NCBI RefSeq assembly: GCF_900100275.1
Contig: NZ_FNET01000002.1
Span: 310,001-374,000 of the forward strand
DNA from: Lentzea albidocapillata subsp. violacea
Lineage (GTDB): Bacteria > Actinomycetota > Actinomycetes > Mycobacteriales > Pseudonocardiaceae
Length of the DNA stretch: 64,000 nt
Reading direction: 5' to 3'
The position numbers and the translations under genes were made by a program. The notes under the pieces were generated by a model that was not told the DNA's origin, did no database searches, and worked only from the letters and a program-made list of their open reading frames with translations. Of the stretch, positions 61,401 to 63,890 are shown piece by piece (position 1 is the stretch's first letter; the number at the start of each line of letters is the position of its first letter).

Positions 61401-63890
61401 GTCCGGACGGCCCACGTAACCCCGGGCCAGCCCGGCGCCGCCGACCAGCAGCTCACCCTCGACGCCCACCGGCACCGGCCGCAACGACCCGTCCACGACG
61501 AAGACACCGACGCCGGCCAGCGGCCCGCCGATGGGGACCACCTCGCCCTCGTGCTCCGGCCGCGCCAGCACCGGGTGGAAGATCGAGTCGATCGCGGCCT
61601 CGGTCACGCCGAACACGTTGCCCGGCACGGCATTGGGCGCCACGGCCGCGACGGCGGAGACCAGAGCGTCGTACGTCCACATGTCCGTGCCGGAGATGAC
61701 CAGGCGCAACGACTCGACCGGACCCGCCTCCCGGCAGTGGGCGGCAAGATCGCGCAGAAGCATGCCCGGCACGATCTCGGCGACCTCGACCCGGTGGTCG
61801 GCCAGCGTCCGGTGCAGGGAGTCGACCGACACGACCTCGTCGTGCGGCAGGAAGACCACCGTCTGCCCGAATGCCAGCGCCCGCGTCATGTCACCGATGG
61901 AGACGTCGAAACCGGGGCCCGACATCGACAGCACCGTGCCGGCCCCGCCCAGCGGAACGAGCGCCTCACGCCAGCCGGCCACGTACGACGACAACGCGGC
62001 ATGCGTCACCGCCACACCCTTGGGCCGCCCGGTCGAGCCGGACGTGTAGGCCACGTACGCCATCGCGCCGGGCTCGACGCGCACCGGCAACGCCCCGGCG
62101 ACCGGAGACTCCTCGCCGAGCACCAGCACGTCGGCGAAGCCGGCCAGCTCACCGGCCAGCTCCGGTGTCGTCACCGCGACGGCCGCGCCGACGTCGGCCA
62201 GCAGGAACGCCAGCCGTTCCGCGGGCAGCCCCGGGTTGATCGGCACGTACACGCCACCGGAGCGCAGCACGCCCTGGAAGGCGACAGCCAGTTCGATCCC
62301 GCGCGGCACCAGCACCGCGACCGGCGACTCCGCGGTCACCCCGGCCCGCTGGAGCCGGGCGGCGAGCGCGTCGGCCCGCTCTCCCAACTCGCGGAAGGAA
62401 AGCCGTTCTTGACCGCACACGACAGCGGACTGGCCGGGCCGGGTCTCGGCGTACCCCGCGATGAGATCGGGGACGCTCGCGGCAACGGCCGGCGCAACGC
62501 CGGCTCCCCACTGTCGCGTGAGCCCCAGGTCCACAGTGGACGAAGGCGCAACGCCGGTTCCCCACCGCCGCGTGAGGTCAGAGTCCACAGTGGACGAAGG
62601 AACCCCGCCGTCCACCGGACCGCGGGCGAGCCGGTCGAGCACCTCCAGGAACCGCTGTTCGTGCAGCACGAGTTCGGCGTCGGCGGCCACGCCGTCCTCG
62701 ACGTCGATGTCGAGCCACGCCTGATCACCGCGAGACCAGCCGTAGGTGGTGACGGTGAGGTCGCGGATCGGACCGACCGCCAGGTTGCGGGGCGCGTCGG
62801 CGTGCACCTCGGGGCCGAAGCCGCGCGACCGGTTGAAGTCGACCACGTTGAGCGTGGGACCGAACCAGGCGCCGTTGCCGGTGACGCCGAGCAGCCGGGC
62901 CAGGTCCTCGCCCCGGTACCGCGACCGGGCGCCGATCTCGGCCAGCCGCTCGGTGGTGGCGCCGGTCAGCTGCCGGACCGTCGTCGCGTCCGGCACGTGC
63001 AGGACCATCGGTGCGACGCCTGCGAGCAGGCCGGGAGTCGCGCGGGCCAGCGGACTGCGCCGGGCGGCCGTGGGAAGGCTGAACACCACGTCGTCGCGAT
63101 CGGTCAGCTGCCGCTGGCAGGCGGCGAACGCCGAGACGAGGAAGTGCGGGACGCGCACGCCGAGTTCGGCACAGCGGTCGAGGACCGCGCCGCGCAACGC
63201 CGCGTCGACGGCGACCGTGCGCCGCCGTGACGGCCGCTGCCGGTCGGCACGCCGTTCGTCCTGCCTGTCCCGCACCGCGTCCGCGACCGAGTCGAGCCAG
63301 TACCGCTCGTCGGCCGCCCGGTCGGCGGACCGCCGGTAGGCCTCGTCCTCGGCCACGACATCGGCCCAGGAACCGAAGTAGCGCGGCCGGTGCTCTCCGG
63401 AGTAGATCTCCGCGACGCGTTGCGTGAGCAGGTTGAACGAGAAGATGTCGGTGATGAGGTGGTGCGCCCGGTGGTACCACCAGTACTCGGCGCCGGCGAC
63501 GCGCAGCAGCGCCCAGCGCCAGAGCGGCGCTGCCCGGTGGTCGATCGGCCGGGCGCTGTCGGCGTGCATCCACGCCCGCGCCGCCTCCGCCGGATCGGCC
63601 TCACCACGAAGGTCCACCACCGGCATGACGTCGCCGGGAAGCTCGTCCGCGAGCGCCTGCCAGGGCGACCCGTCCGCGTGCTCACCGAAGTACAGCCGGT
63701 ACGCGTCGGTCTCCTGGGCCGCGACCCGGGCGCCTGCCCGCAGCAGCTCCTCGTCGACAGGCCCGCGGAGCACCACGTACTGCGCGGGGTTGAACTCCGG
63801 GGTGTCCCCGAGCAACTCCGCGGACAGCCACATGTCCACCTGCGCCGCCGTCAGCGAGTACCGAACGCCGGGCGCGCGCCGCTCAACCAC
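32943..63890 (-). CDS. Seven-module NRPS, all modules C-A-T-E, cationic-residue A domains
   Basis: This protein of about 10,315 aa would build a heptapeptide. Module 1 starts with a C domain that resembles the N-terminal C domain of EntF/DhbF (intact H-H-L-I-T-D, and a matching F-G-P-T-L-N-V region), so the first residue is probably capped by an acyl or aryl group. Modules 2-7 start with C domains in which HHxxxDG is replaced by Y-Q-G-L-C-D-G. All seven A domains share F-D-V-S-I-G-D-M and G-V-T-E-A-A-I-D; the pocket read by eye is about D-V-G-E-I-G-V-I-D-K, one change from the classical ornithine code, so ornithine, arginine or capreomycidine fit. All seven T domains have G-G-D-S-I and all seven E domains keep HHxxxDG, so D-residues are expected. 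The C-terminus (T-P-S-D-F then L-A-N-I-D-Q-A-S-L-A-A-V-L) looks like a docking donor. The GTG at 63890 follows GAGGAG by seven bases. Confidence 0.93.
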   Translation of the reverse strand: MVERRAPGVRYSLTAAQVDMWLSAELLGDTPEFNPAQYVVLRGPVDEELLRAGARVAAQETDAYRLYFGEHADGSPWQALADELPGDVMPVVDLRGEADPAEAARAWMHADSARPIDHRAAPLWRWALLRVAGAEYWWYHRAHHLITDIFSFNLLTQRVAEIYSGEHRPRYFGSWADVVAEDEAYRRSADRAADERYWLDSVADAVRDRQDERRADRQRPSRRRTVAVDAALRGAVLDRCAELGVRVPHFLVSAFAACQRQLTDRDDVVFSLPTAARRSPLARATPGLLAGVAPMVLHVPDATTVRQLTGATTERLAEIGARSRYRGEDLARLLGVTGNGAWFGPTLNVVDFNRSRGFGPEVHADAPRNLAVGPIRDLTVTTYGWSRGDQAWLDIDVEDGVAADAELVLHEQRFLEVLDRLARGPVDGGVPSSTVDSDLTRRWGTGVAPSSTVDLGLTRQWGAGVAPAVAASVPDLIAGYAETRPGQSAVVCGQERLSFRELGERADALAARLQRAGVTAESPVAVLVPRGIELAVAFQGVLRSGGVYVPINPGLPAERLAFLLADVGAAVAVTTPELAGELAGFADVLVLGEESPVAGALPVRVEPGAMAYVAYTSGSTGRPKGVAVTHAALSSYVAGWREALVPLGGAGTVLSMSGPGFDVSIGDMTRALAFGQTVVFLPHDEVVSVDSLHRTLADHRVEVAEIVPGMLLRDLAAHCREAGPVESLRLVISGTDMWTYDALVSAVAAVAPNAVPGNVFGVTEAAIDSIFHPVLARPEHEGEVVPIGGPLAGVGVFVVDGSLRPVPVGVEGELLVGGAGLARGYVGRPDLTAERFLPDVFGGSGGRLYRTGDRARWRADGVLEFLGRVDEQVKIRGYRVEPGEVEVVIGDHPHVRDVVVVARDGGPHGGKRLVAYVVAEGEFSGSALRSWLRERVPDYLVPSVFVALDRLPLTPNGKVDRRGLPDPEPETSELYEAPRTSTEDALAAVWAQVLGVERVGVHDNFFELGGDSILSLQIVARARAAGLGLGVADVLSRQTVAELAAAVRDTPAVTLAEQGVVTGPVPLTPIQHWFLAQDIEDRDHWNWSGVFELAPGTDPDRLAGALDVLVAHHDALRLRFSPDGQHNAGIEAADLLRVVEGDADVVAEMTAAQKSLRLADGPLVAAVFFDRGSEPAWLGLIVHHLVMDGVSWNVLLEDLGTAYRSEALGPKTTSFQQWAEQLRTFDPSGERDHWAAATSGVVALPVDGDGLNDERSARVHTTWLDARTTAALLGDAHKAYRTQGNDLLLAALVRTLGPWAGTDELTIDLESHGREAIADGVDLSRTVGWFTSIFPVQLRRHEDLGTTVKAVKEQLRAVPRRGVGYGALRWLHGELADAPDRPVLFNYLGAAAATGDLLRRELPAASRGAATSGAGTRSHVLNLEVTRTADGRLQVEWHYSAGLHEAATVERLAGAYQRELEAVVEHCRSGVSGLTPSDFPLASLAQHEVDRLAARFPGLADVYRLAPVQSGMLFGVVGAPAEDGLYWGQGIYELTGTVDADRLAGAWRSVIARQAALRSGFVWEGVSEPVQVVLSDVDVPLQVRDWSGFDGDTQQARLRELLEEDRALGFDLAAPPLTRLYLVDRGLGQFWLVWGLYQGLCDGWSLPVVLDEVLAAYDGSSPAPVRSYREFISWLDGRDPGEAEGFWRSYLDGFEAPTPLPVDRLATSHYAQDRRRTHLDASVTAGLVDLARRERVTLSAVVQAAWAKVLSASSGEDEVVFGLTVSGRPAELAGVESTVGLFINTLPVRVAVPADVPFTSWLRELRDNQGAVQRFEYTPLVDAQRWSSVPGGRALFDSIVVLRNYPGGRSRVADFELSPLLDSVEQGNYPLTFAVDVEAELKIEAEFSTAAFDAVTVERILDQLTVVLTAVTERPDLAVQDVPLQRPEQAAALVAWGETPEPAVERPVPDLIDGWARISPEVAVVCGAESLTFAELGFRADALAGRLQRAGVVVGSRVAVLVPRGIDLAVAFQGVLRSGGVYVPVNPGLPAERLAFLLADAGATVAVTTPALAGELNGLAEVLVLDEDSPGFGALPVRIDPEALAYVAYTSGSTGRPKGVAVSHGALSSYVAGWREGLADLGGPGTVLSMSGPGFDVSIGDMTRALAFGRTVVFLPHDEHVTVESLRETLVDHEVEVAEIVPGMLLRDLAAHCREAGPVKSLRLVISGTDMWTHDALTTAVAEVAPNAVPGNVFGVTEAAIDSIFHPVGEDHPAAVVPIGTPLAGARAVVVDSRMRPAPVGVPGELLVGGSGVAQGYVGRPDLTSERFVPDVFGGSGGRLYRTGDRARWRADGTIEFLGRVDEQVKIRGYRVEPGEVEVVIGDHPDVRDVVVVARDGGPHGGKRLVAYVVSEGEFSGSVLRAWLRERVPDYLVPSVFVALDRLPLTPNGKVDRRGLPEPELEAVAETYVAPRTAAEETLAAVWSGVLGVERVGVHDNFFELGGDSILSLQIVARTRAAGLGVDVADVFAHQTVAELALAVREAPAVSLAEQGVVTGPVPLTPIQRWFVAQDIPNRDHWNWSGVFELAPGTDPVRLGQALDVLVAHHDALRIRFGPDGQHNAPVETGGSLRVVEGDEAVVAEMTAAQTSLRLADGPLVAAVFFDRGDQPAWLGLTVHHLVMDGVSWNVLLEDLDTAYRSEALAPKTTSFQEWAEHLLELEAGGEREHWAAATSDVVALPVDGDGPNTEASGAVVRTWLDADTTAALFGEAHKAYRTQANDLLLAALANVLGEWAGTDHVTVDLESHGREGMDLSRTVGWFTSIFPVRLSRYEGVGATVKAVKEQLRAVPRRGVGYGVLRWAQDELADAPDRPVLFNYLGAFDAVDSAGLIRRELAAELAGPMQGPGGTRAYPLQLEVVRAEDGRLRIDWLHSTNLHLPETVERVAAHYVEALRALVAHCRTGVTGFTPSDFPLASLTQDEFDGLAARYPVADVYRLAPVQSGMLFGVVGSPVDGLYWGQSVYDLAGPLDADRLAGAWRSVISRHAALRSGFVWEGVSEPVQVVLSNVDVPLQVHDWSGLDRDAEQVRLRELLAEDRALGFDLAAPPLMRLYLVDRGEGRLWLVWGLYQGLCDGWSLPVVMDEVLAAYDGSPLAPVRSYREFISWLDGRDPDESESFWRRTLDGFEAPTPLPVDRLAASHYAQDRRKTMLDERVTAKLVELARKERVTLSTVVQAAWAKVLSASSGEDDVLFGLTVSGRPADLAGVESIVGLFINTLPVRAVVPADVPFTSWLRELQDNQVAVQRFEYTPLVDVQRWSAVPGGRALFDSIVVFGNYPHRELPDDLGEIPDGYASVDSVEQGNYPLTFAVDLERSLRIEAEFSTAAFDAVTVERVLDQLVVVLTAVAERPSLAVADVPLQRPEQAAELVAWGETPVPATEPSVPELIHSWADTDAVAVVCGDEQLTFAELGARADGLAVRLQRAGVTVESPVAVLVPRGLELAVAFQGVLRSGGVYLPINPGLPAERLAFLLADAGADVAVTTAALAGELDGFAGEVLLVDDVSAVGELAPVDPSSLAYIAYTSGSTGRPKGVAVTHAALSSYVAGWRDGLAALGGPGPVLSMSGPGFDVSIGDMTRALAFGQTVVFLPHDEHVSVEALHATLVEHRIEVAEIVPGMLLRDLAAHCRVAGPVESLRLVISGTDMWTHDALTTAVREVAPNAVPGNVFGVTEAAIDSIFHAVTEDHPAAVVPIGTPLAGARAVVVDSALRPVPVGVPGELLVGGAGVARGYLGRPDLTSARFVPDVFTGSGERLYRTGDRARWRADGTIEFLGRVDEQVKIRGYRVEPGEVEVVIGDHPDVRDVVVVARDGGPHGGKRLVAYVVAESEFSGSALRAWLRERVPDYLVPSVFVALDRLPLTPNGKVDRRGLPDPEPEMTGEAYVAPRTAAEEILAAVWSGVLGVERVGVYDNFFELGGDSILSLQIVARTRAAGLGVDVADVFAHQTVAALAAVVRDTPAVTLAEQGVVTGPVPLTPIQHWFLAQDLPNRDHWNWSGMFELAPGTDPERLGRALDVLVSHHDALRIRFTPESQYQAPVDGSGFLRVTDGAVVAEMTAAQKSLRLADGPLLAAVYFDRGDQPAWLGLTVHHLVMDGVSWNVLLEDLDAVYAGRELGPKTTSFQQWAEVLQELDAQDERETWLAQTADVVELPQDQEGPNTETSAGVVRSWLDAATTAALLGDAHRAYRTQANDLLLTALAQALGEWAGTGHVTVDLESHGREAVADGVDLSRTVGYFTSIFPVRLTHESDPAAAIKAVKEELRAVPRRGVGYGALRWLQGDLADVPERPVLFNYLGAFDAVDSLGLIRRELPAELAGPSEGPGGTRSHVLQIEAEQDADGRLQVDWHFSHNLHDMATVERVAARYVEALRQLVAHCRSASGFTPSDFPLASLTQPEVDRLAERYPLVDVHRLAPVQSGMLFGVAGSPVDGLYWGQGVYDLTGPLDADRLADAWRQVISRHAALRSGFVWEGVSEPVQVVLAEVDVPLERRDWSRLDDVEQQERLRALLDEDRALGFDLAAPPLTRLYLVDRGDGRLWLVWGLYQGLCDGWSLPVVMDEVSALYQGRTLEPVRSYRDFIGWLGRRDPAESEGFWRTHLAGFEAPTALPVDRLAASHYDQDRRRLRLDETVTGKLVELARRERVTLSTVVQAAWALLLSTYSGDDDVIFGLTVSGRPADLAGVESMVGLFINTLPVRAVVPTDTTFAAWLPQLQDNQVALQRFEYTPLVDVQRWSAVPHGRALFDSIVVFGNYPQEELPEDLGGLQAADSVEQGNYPLTFAVDLERTLRVEAEFSTAAFDAITIERILDQLAVVLTAVAEQPELAVRDVPVQRPGQAAELVAWGATPVPSAELPVPDLIAGWVSSEVAVVCGDEQLTFAELNARADSLATRLRRAGVTVGSPVAVLVPRGIELAVAFQGVLRSGGVYVPINPGLPAERLAFLLADAGVVAAVTTSALDGFAGEVLLVDGVSAVGELAPVDPNSLAYIAYTSGSTGRPKGVAVTHAALSSYVAGWRDGLGALGGPGTVLSMSGPGFDVSIGDMTRALAFGHRVVFLPHDEHVTVESLHRTLVDHDVEVAEIVPGMLLRDLAAYSRTAGPVESLRLVISGTDLWTHDALTSAVAEVAPNAVPGNVFGVTEAAIDSIFHAVTEDHPAAVVPIGTPLAGAQAFVVDGSLRPAPVGVPGELLVGGSGLAQGYVGRPDLTAERFVPGAGGGRLYRTGDRARWRADGTIEFLGRVDEQVKIRGYRVEPGEVEVVIGDHPDVRDVVVVAREGGPHGGKRLVAYVVAEGEFSGSVLRAWLRERVPDYLVPSVFVALDRLPLTPNGKVDRRGLPDPEPETSGEAYVAPRTAAEETLAAVWSGVLGVERVGVQDNFFELGGDSILSLQIVARVRAAGLGVDVADVFAHQTIAELALVVRDAPAESSAEQGVVTGPIPFTPIQHWFLAQDIPNRDHWNWSGMFELAPGTDPGRLGRAFDAVVAHHDALRIRFTPDGQHNADVEVAEVLRVVAADDVVAEMTAAQKSLRLADGPLLAAVYFDRGDQPAWLGLTVHHLVMDGVSWNVLLEDLDTAYQGGSLAPKTTSFKAWAEQLQTIDAEEERDHWAAATADVTVVPVDGQGPNSEASGAVVQSWLDAETTAALLGDAHRAYRTQGNDLLLTALAQALGEWAGSDHVTIDLESHGREGADLSRTVGWFTSIFPVRLTHESDPAAAIKAVKEELRSVPRRGVGYGALRWLQGDLADVPDRPVLFNYLGAYDAADSAGLIRRELPADLAGPSEGEGGTRSHLLQLEVQQSADGRLSIEWFHSAAVHDTATVERVAARYVEALRELVAHCRTASGFTPSDFPLAALAQPEVDLLAERYPLADVYRLSPVQSGMMFGVVGSPVDGLYWAQNVYDLAGPIDAERLAAAWREVIGRHAPLRSGFVWEGVSEPVQVVPVDVEVPLTAHDWSAVTDQQAALDELLAHDRALGFDLARPPLMRLYLVDRGNGQNWLVWGLYQGLCDGWSLPVVMDEVSAAYQRQALPPVRPYRDYIAWLQEQPSAEGFWRTYLDGFEAPTALPVDRLAASHYAQDRRRTHLSESVTAGLVELARRERVTLSTVVQAAWAKVLSASSGEDDVVFGLTVSGRPADLAGVESMVGLFINTLPVRAAVPVDTSFAAWLPALRDNQVALQRFEYTPLVDVQRWSAVPHGRALFDSIVVFGNFPQEELPEDLGGVQATESVEQGNYPLTFAVDLESTLKIEAEFSTAAFDAATVERILDQLVVVLTVVAEQPELAVGDVPLQRPEQAAELVAWGRTPEPAAERPVPDLVDGWAHATPDAVAVVCGEESLTFDRLGARADALAARLQRAGVAVGSPVAVLVPRGIELAVAFQGVLRSGGVYVPINPGLPAERLAFLLADAGVVAAVTTSALDGFAGEVLLVDDESAEPGEPLAPVDPNALAYIAYTSGSTGRPKGVAVTHAALSSYVAGWRAGLAELGGPGAVLSMSGPGFDVSIGDMTRALAFGQRVVFLPHDEHVTVESLHRTLVDHDVEVAEIVPGMLLRDLAAYSRTAGPVESLRLVISGTDLWTHDALTTAVREVAPNAVPGNVFGVTEAAIDSIFHPVGEDHPAAVVPIGRPLAGAQAYVVDGSLRPVPVGVPGELLVGGSGVAQGYVGRPDLTAERFVPEAGGGRLYRTGDRARWRADGTIEFLGRVDEQVKIRGYRVEPGEVEVVIGDHPDVRDVVVLARDGGPHGGKRLVAYVVAEGEFSGSVLRSWLRERVPDYLVPSVFVALDRLPLTPNGKVDRRGLPDPEPETSGEAYVAPRSAAEETLAAVWSGVLGADRVGVHDNFFELGGDSILSLQIVARVRAAGLGVDVADVFAHQTIAELALAVRDTPAESLAEQGVVTGPVPFTPIQRWFLAQDIPDRDHWNWSGMFELAPGTDPGRLAAALDAVLAHHDALRIRFTPDGQYNAPVETGFLRVVEGDDDVVAEMTVAQKSLRLADGPLVAAVFFDRGAQPAWLGLTVHHLVMDGVSWNILLEDLDIAYRGGVLAPKTTSFKAWAEQLETIDIAGEREHWVAATADVVTLPADGDGPNTDASEAIVQSWLDAETTATLLGDAHKAYRTQGNDLLLTALAQALGEWAGSDHVTIDLESHGREGADLSRTVGWFTSIFPVRLTHESDSAAAIKAVKEELRAVPRLGVGFGALQLVDVPERPVLFNYLGAYDGNDDPGGLIRRELDGDLAGPSEGEGGTRSHLLQLEVQQTADGRLSIEWFHSSAVHDTATVERVAARYVEALRELVAHCRSASGFTPSDFPLASLTQPEVDGLAVRYPLVDVYRLAPVQSGMLFGVVGSPVDGLYWGQSVYDLAGPIDVERFAAAWRAVIARHASLRSGFVWEGVAEPVQVVLGDVEVPLTAHDWSGLDEAAQQVRLEELLADDRALGFDLARPPLMRLYVVDRGDGQNWLVWGLYQGLCDGWSLPVVMDEVSAAYQGSALEPTRPYRDFIAWLDGRDPAEPEAFWREYLGGFEAPTPLPADRLAASHYAQDRRRTHLDEDVTAELVALARRERVTLSTVVQAAWAKVLADTAGEDDVVFGLTVSGRPADLAGVESIVGLFINTLPIRTVVPADVPFTSWLHDLRDNQVALQRFEFTPLVDVQRWSAVPHGRALFDSIVVFGNYPQEELPEDLGEDWLQATESVEQGNYPLTFAVDLEATLKIEAEFSTAAFDAVTIERILDQLVVVLTAVARRPGLRVRDIPLHRPEQAAEIVEWGSTTPPAAELPVPDLIAGWSSAEVAVICGDERLTFAELGARADALAARLQRAGVTVGSPVAVVVPRGIDLAVAFQGVLRAGGVYVPVNPGLPADRVAFLLADVGAVVAVTTGALASFTGEVLVLDDASPVFDAVPVRIDPGALAYVAYTSGSTGRPKGVAVTHGALSSYVAGWRDGLRALGGPGPVLSMSGPGFDVSIGDMTRALAFGQTVVFLPHDEHVSVESLHHTLRTHDVAIAEIVPGMLLRDLAAHCRTAGPVESLRLVISGTDMWTHDALTSAVAEVAPNAVAGNVFGVTEAAIDSIFHPVGEDHPAAVVPIGTPLAGAQAIVVDGALRPAAVGVPGELLIGGAGVAQGYVGRPDLTAERFVPGADGVRLYRTGDRARWRADGTIEFLGRVDEQVKIRGYRVEPGEVEVVIGDHPDVRDVVVVARDGGPHGGKRLVAYVVAEGEFSGSALRAWLRERVPDYLVPSVFVALDRLPLTPNGKVDRRGLPDPEPESAGEQYVAPRTAAEETLAAVWSGVLGVERVGVHDNFFELGGDSILSLQIVARVRAAGLGIDVADVFAHQSVAELASAVRDAPAESLAEQGVVTGPVPFTPIQRWFLAQDIPDRDHWNWSGMFELAPGTDPERLGRALDVLVSHHDALRIRFSADDQFNAPVDGGGFLRVTGGDVVAEMTAAQKSLRLADGPLLAAVYFDRGDQPAWLGLTVHHLVMDGVSWNVLLEDLETAYQGGSLPPKTISFQQWALQLQEDDPSGEREHWVAATADVVTLPADADGPNNDASEAIVQSWLDAETTAALLGDAHKAYRTQGNDLLLTALAQALGEWAGSDHVTIDLESHGREGADLSRTVGWFTSIFPVRLTNQDDPSSAIKAVKEELRAVPRRGVGYGVLRWLRDELAGVPDRPVLFNYLGAYDGNDDSGGLIRRELDGDLAGPSEGEGGTRSHLLQLEVQQTADGRLSIEWFHSAAVHDTATIERVAARYVEALRDLVAHCRSAVGGFTPSDFPLATLTQDEVDGLAGRCPSLVDVHRLAPVQSGMLFGVVGAPDEGDGLYWGQGVYDLAGPIDAERLAGAWRQVISRHAALRSGFVWEGVSEPVQIVLADVDVPLTTHDWSDLDEAAQQLRLQELLADDRALGFDLARPPLTRLYLVDRGNGQNWLIWGLYQGLCDGWSLPVVMDEVSVAYQRQPLPPARPYRDYIAWLGQRDPAATEGFWRTYLNGFEAPTALPVDRLAASHYAQDRRRTHLEENVTTRLVELARRERVTLSTVVQAAWAKVLSASSGEDDVVFGLTVSGRPADLAGVESMVGLFINTLPVRAEIPGRTPFSAWLHELQDNQVALQRFEFTPLVDVQRWSAVPHGRGLFDSMVVFGNYPQEEAPADSGEEWADAVESVEQGNYPLTFAVDLEATLKIEAEFSTAAFDAATVERVLDQLVVVLTAVAHEPELAVADLPLQRPEQAARLVAQGETPVPQAELPVPELIHGWAHTEAVAAKCGDERLTFAELDARSAGLAARLLRAGVTAESPVAVLVPRGIDLAIAFQGVLRSGGVYVPVNPGLPQERLAFLLADAGVVAAVTTEGLAGELAGFAGEVLVLDSTVVKGKVAGFAGEVLVPNGTVLDGPPVRIDPDALAYIAYTSGSTGRPKGVAVTHGALSSYVAGWRDGLAELGGPGAVLSMSGPGFDVSIGDMTRALAFGQTVVFLPHDEHVSVESLHSTLSGDGVAIAEIVPGMLLRDLAAHCRTAGPVDSLRLVISGTDMWTHDALTTAVAEVAPNAVAGNVFGVTEAAIDSIFHPVGDDHPQAVVPIGTPLAGARAVIVDDALRPAPVGVPGELLVGGPGVARGYVNRPDLTAERFVPDVFGTAGGRLYRTGDRARWRADGTIEFLGRVDEQVKIRGYRVEPGEVEVVIGDHPDVRDVVVVARDGGPHGGKRLVAYVVAEGEFSSKELRTWLRERVPDYLVPSVFVALESVPLTPNGKVDRKGLPDPEPETAAEVFEAPRTSVEDVLAEVWSQVLGLERVGVHDNFFELGGDSILSLQIVARTRAAGLGVDVADVFEHQTIAELAPVVRDTPTAMLAEQGVVTGPVPLTPIQHWFVEQDIPDRDHWNWSGVYELASGTDPERLARALDAVIAHHDALRIRFRQDGDTWVQDNDGELTQVLRVVTARDDDEVVAHMTEAQTSLSLADGPLVAALYFDRGAEPAWLGLTAHHFVMDGVAWNVLLEDLDTAYQGGLLGPKTTSYQQWAEVLRADNPEAERAHWAAQTERVMTVPVDDHGANTEASGETVRSWLDAKSTEVLLGEAHKAYRTQINDLLLAALVRTLGEWAGTGDVTIDLESHGREAIADGVDLSRTVGWFTSIFPVRLRHQRFGDDGELIKTVKEQLRTVPRRGVGYGILRYLERDDNVVEAPARPVLFNYLGAFDAAGDDAVGLIREELSADLCGPTENEQGNRSHLLHIEAEQTPDGRLLVEWYFSTNVHREATVQRLATRYVTVLRELVEHCQSGAGGVTPSDFPLANIDQASLAAVLKQMGG
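35701..35785 (-). repeat. 57-bp in-frame duplication in A domain 7
   Basis: A 28-bp stretch at 35701-35728 recurs at 35758-35785 with one mismatch; the offset is 57 bp. In protein this gives two copies of A-G-F-A-G-E-V-L-V about 19 residues apart. The other six A domains have one copy. The insertion lies in a surface loop before the A3 core motif. Confidence 0.8.
37454..41838 (-). other. NRPS1 module 6: degenerate C-A-T-E
   Basis: The C domain has L-Y-Q-G-L-C-D-G-W at about 41403-41445; F-D-V-S-I-G-D-M of A is near 39940, T near 38910 and E (H-H-L-V-M-D-G) near 38395. The pocket residues are the same as in the other six modules. Confidence 0.82.
41839..46199 (-). other. NRPS1 module 5: degenerate C-A-T-E, E domain with small deletion
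   Basis: The C domain opens with an unusual G-M-M-F-G and has L-Y-Q-G-L-C-D-G-W at about 45768-45808. A is near 44310, T near 43278, E (H-H-L-V-M-D-G) near 42765. Around 42225-42250 the E domain is about five residues shorter than its sisters after G-V-G-F-G-A-L, the loop before F-N-Y-L-G. Confidence 0.82.
46200..50568 (-). other. NRPS1 module 4: degenerate C-A-T-E
   Basis: The C domain has L-Y-Q-G-L-C-D-G-W at about 50130-50170; A is near 48680, T near 47650, E (H-H-L-V-M-D-G) near 47135. Its A domain shares with module 5 the stretch V-A-A-V-T-T-S-A-L-D-G-F-A-G-E-V-L-L-V-D, shorter than in the other modules, so modules 4 and 5 look like the most recent pair. Confidence 0.82.
50569..54978 (-). 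other. NRPS1 module 3: degenerate C-A-T-E
   Basis: The C domain has L-Y-Q-G-L-C-D-G-W at about 54545-54585; A is near 53065, T near 52030, E (H-H-L-V-M-D-G) near 51515. Pocket residues are the same as in the other modules. Confidence 0.82.
54979..59395 (-). other. NRPS1 module 2: degenerate C-A-T-E
   Basis: The C domain has L-Y-Q-G-L-C-D-G-W at about 58949-58990 and is the first acceptor from a cationic module. A is near 57480, T near 56435, E (H-H-L-V-M-D-G) near 55915. Confidence 0.82.
59396..63890 (-). other. NRPS1 module 1: EntF-like starter C-A-T-E
   Basis: The starter C domain has Y-H-R-A-H-H-L-I-T-D near 63460 and a siderophore-synthetase-like C-terminal lobe; it is unlike every other C domain in the window. 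The C-A linker contains a 54-bp tandem duplication. A is near 61900, T near 60862 and E (H-H-L-V-M-D-G) near 60340. An acyl or aryl starter must come from genes not in this window. Confidence 0.82.
62491..62598 (-). repeat. 54-bp tandem duplication in the C1-A1 linker
   Basis: The copies are 62491-62544 and 62545-62598. Each encodes an 18-residue unit beginning S-S-T-V-D and containing L-T-R-x-W-G-x-G-V-A-P. Each copy holds the perfect dyad GTCCACAGTGGAC (62529-62541 and 62583-62595). The repeat lies between the starter C domain and the first A domain, where length change is likely to be tolerated. Confidence 0.8.

Larger units (their letters stand above)
33000..61950 (-). repeat. Seven tandem coding repeats of about 4.4 kb (NRPS modules)
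   Basis: The same A-domain core recurs at about 61900, 57480, 53065, 48680, 44310, 39940 and 35480, with spacings of 4.37-4.46 kb. Long stretches around A3-A8 and the T domain are nearly identical between copies at the DNA level. Such an array can recombine in the cell and can be collapsed or expanded by a short-read assembly. Confidence 0.85.
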
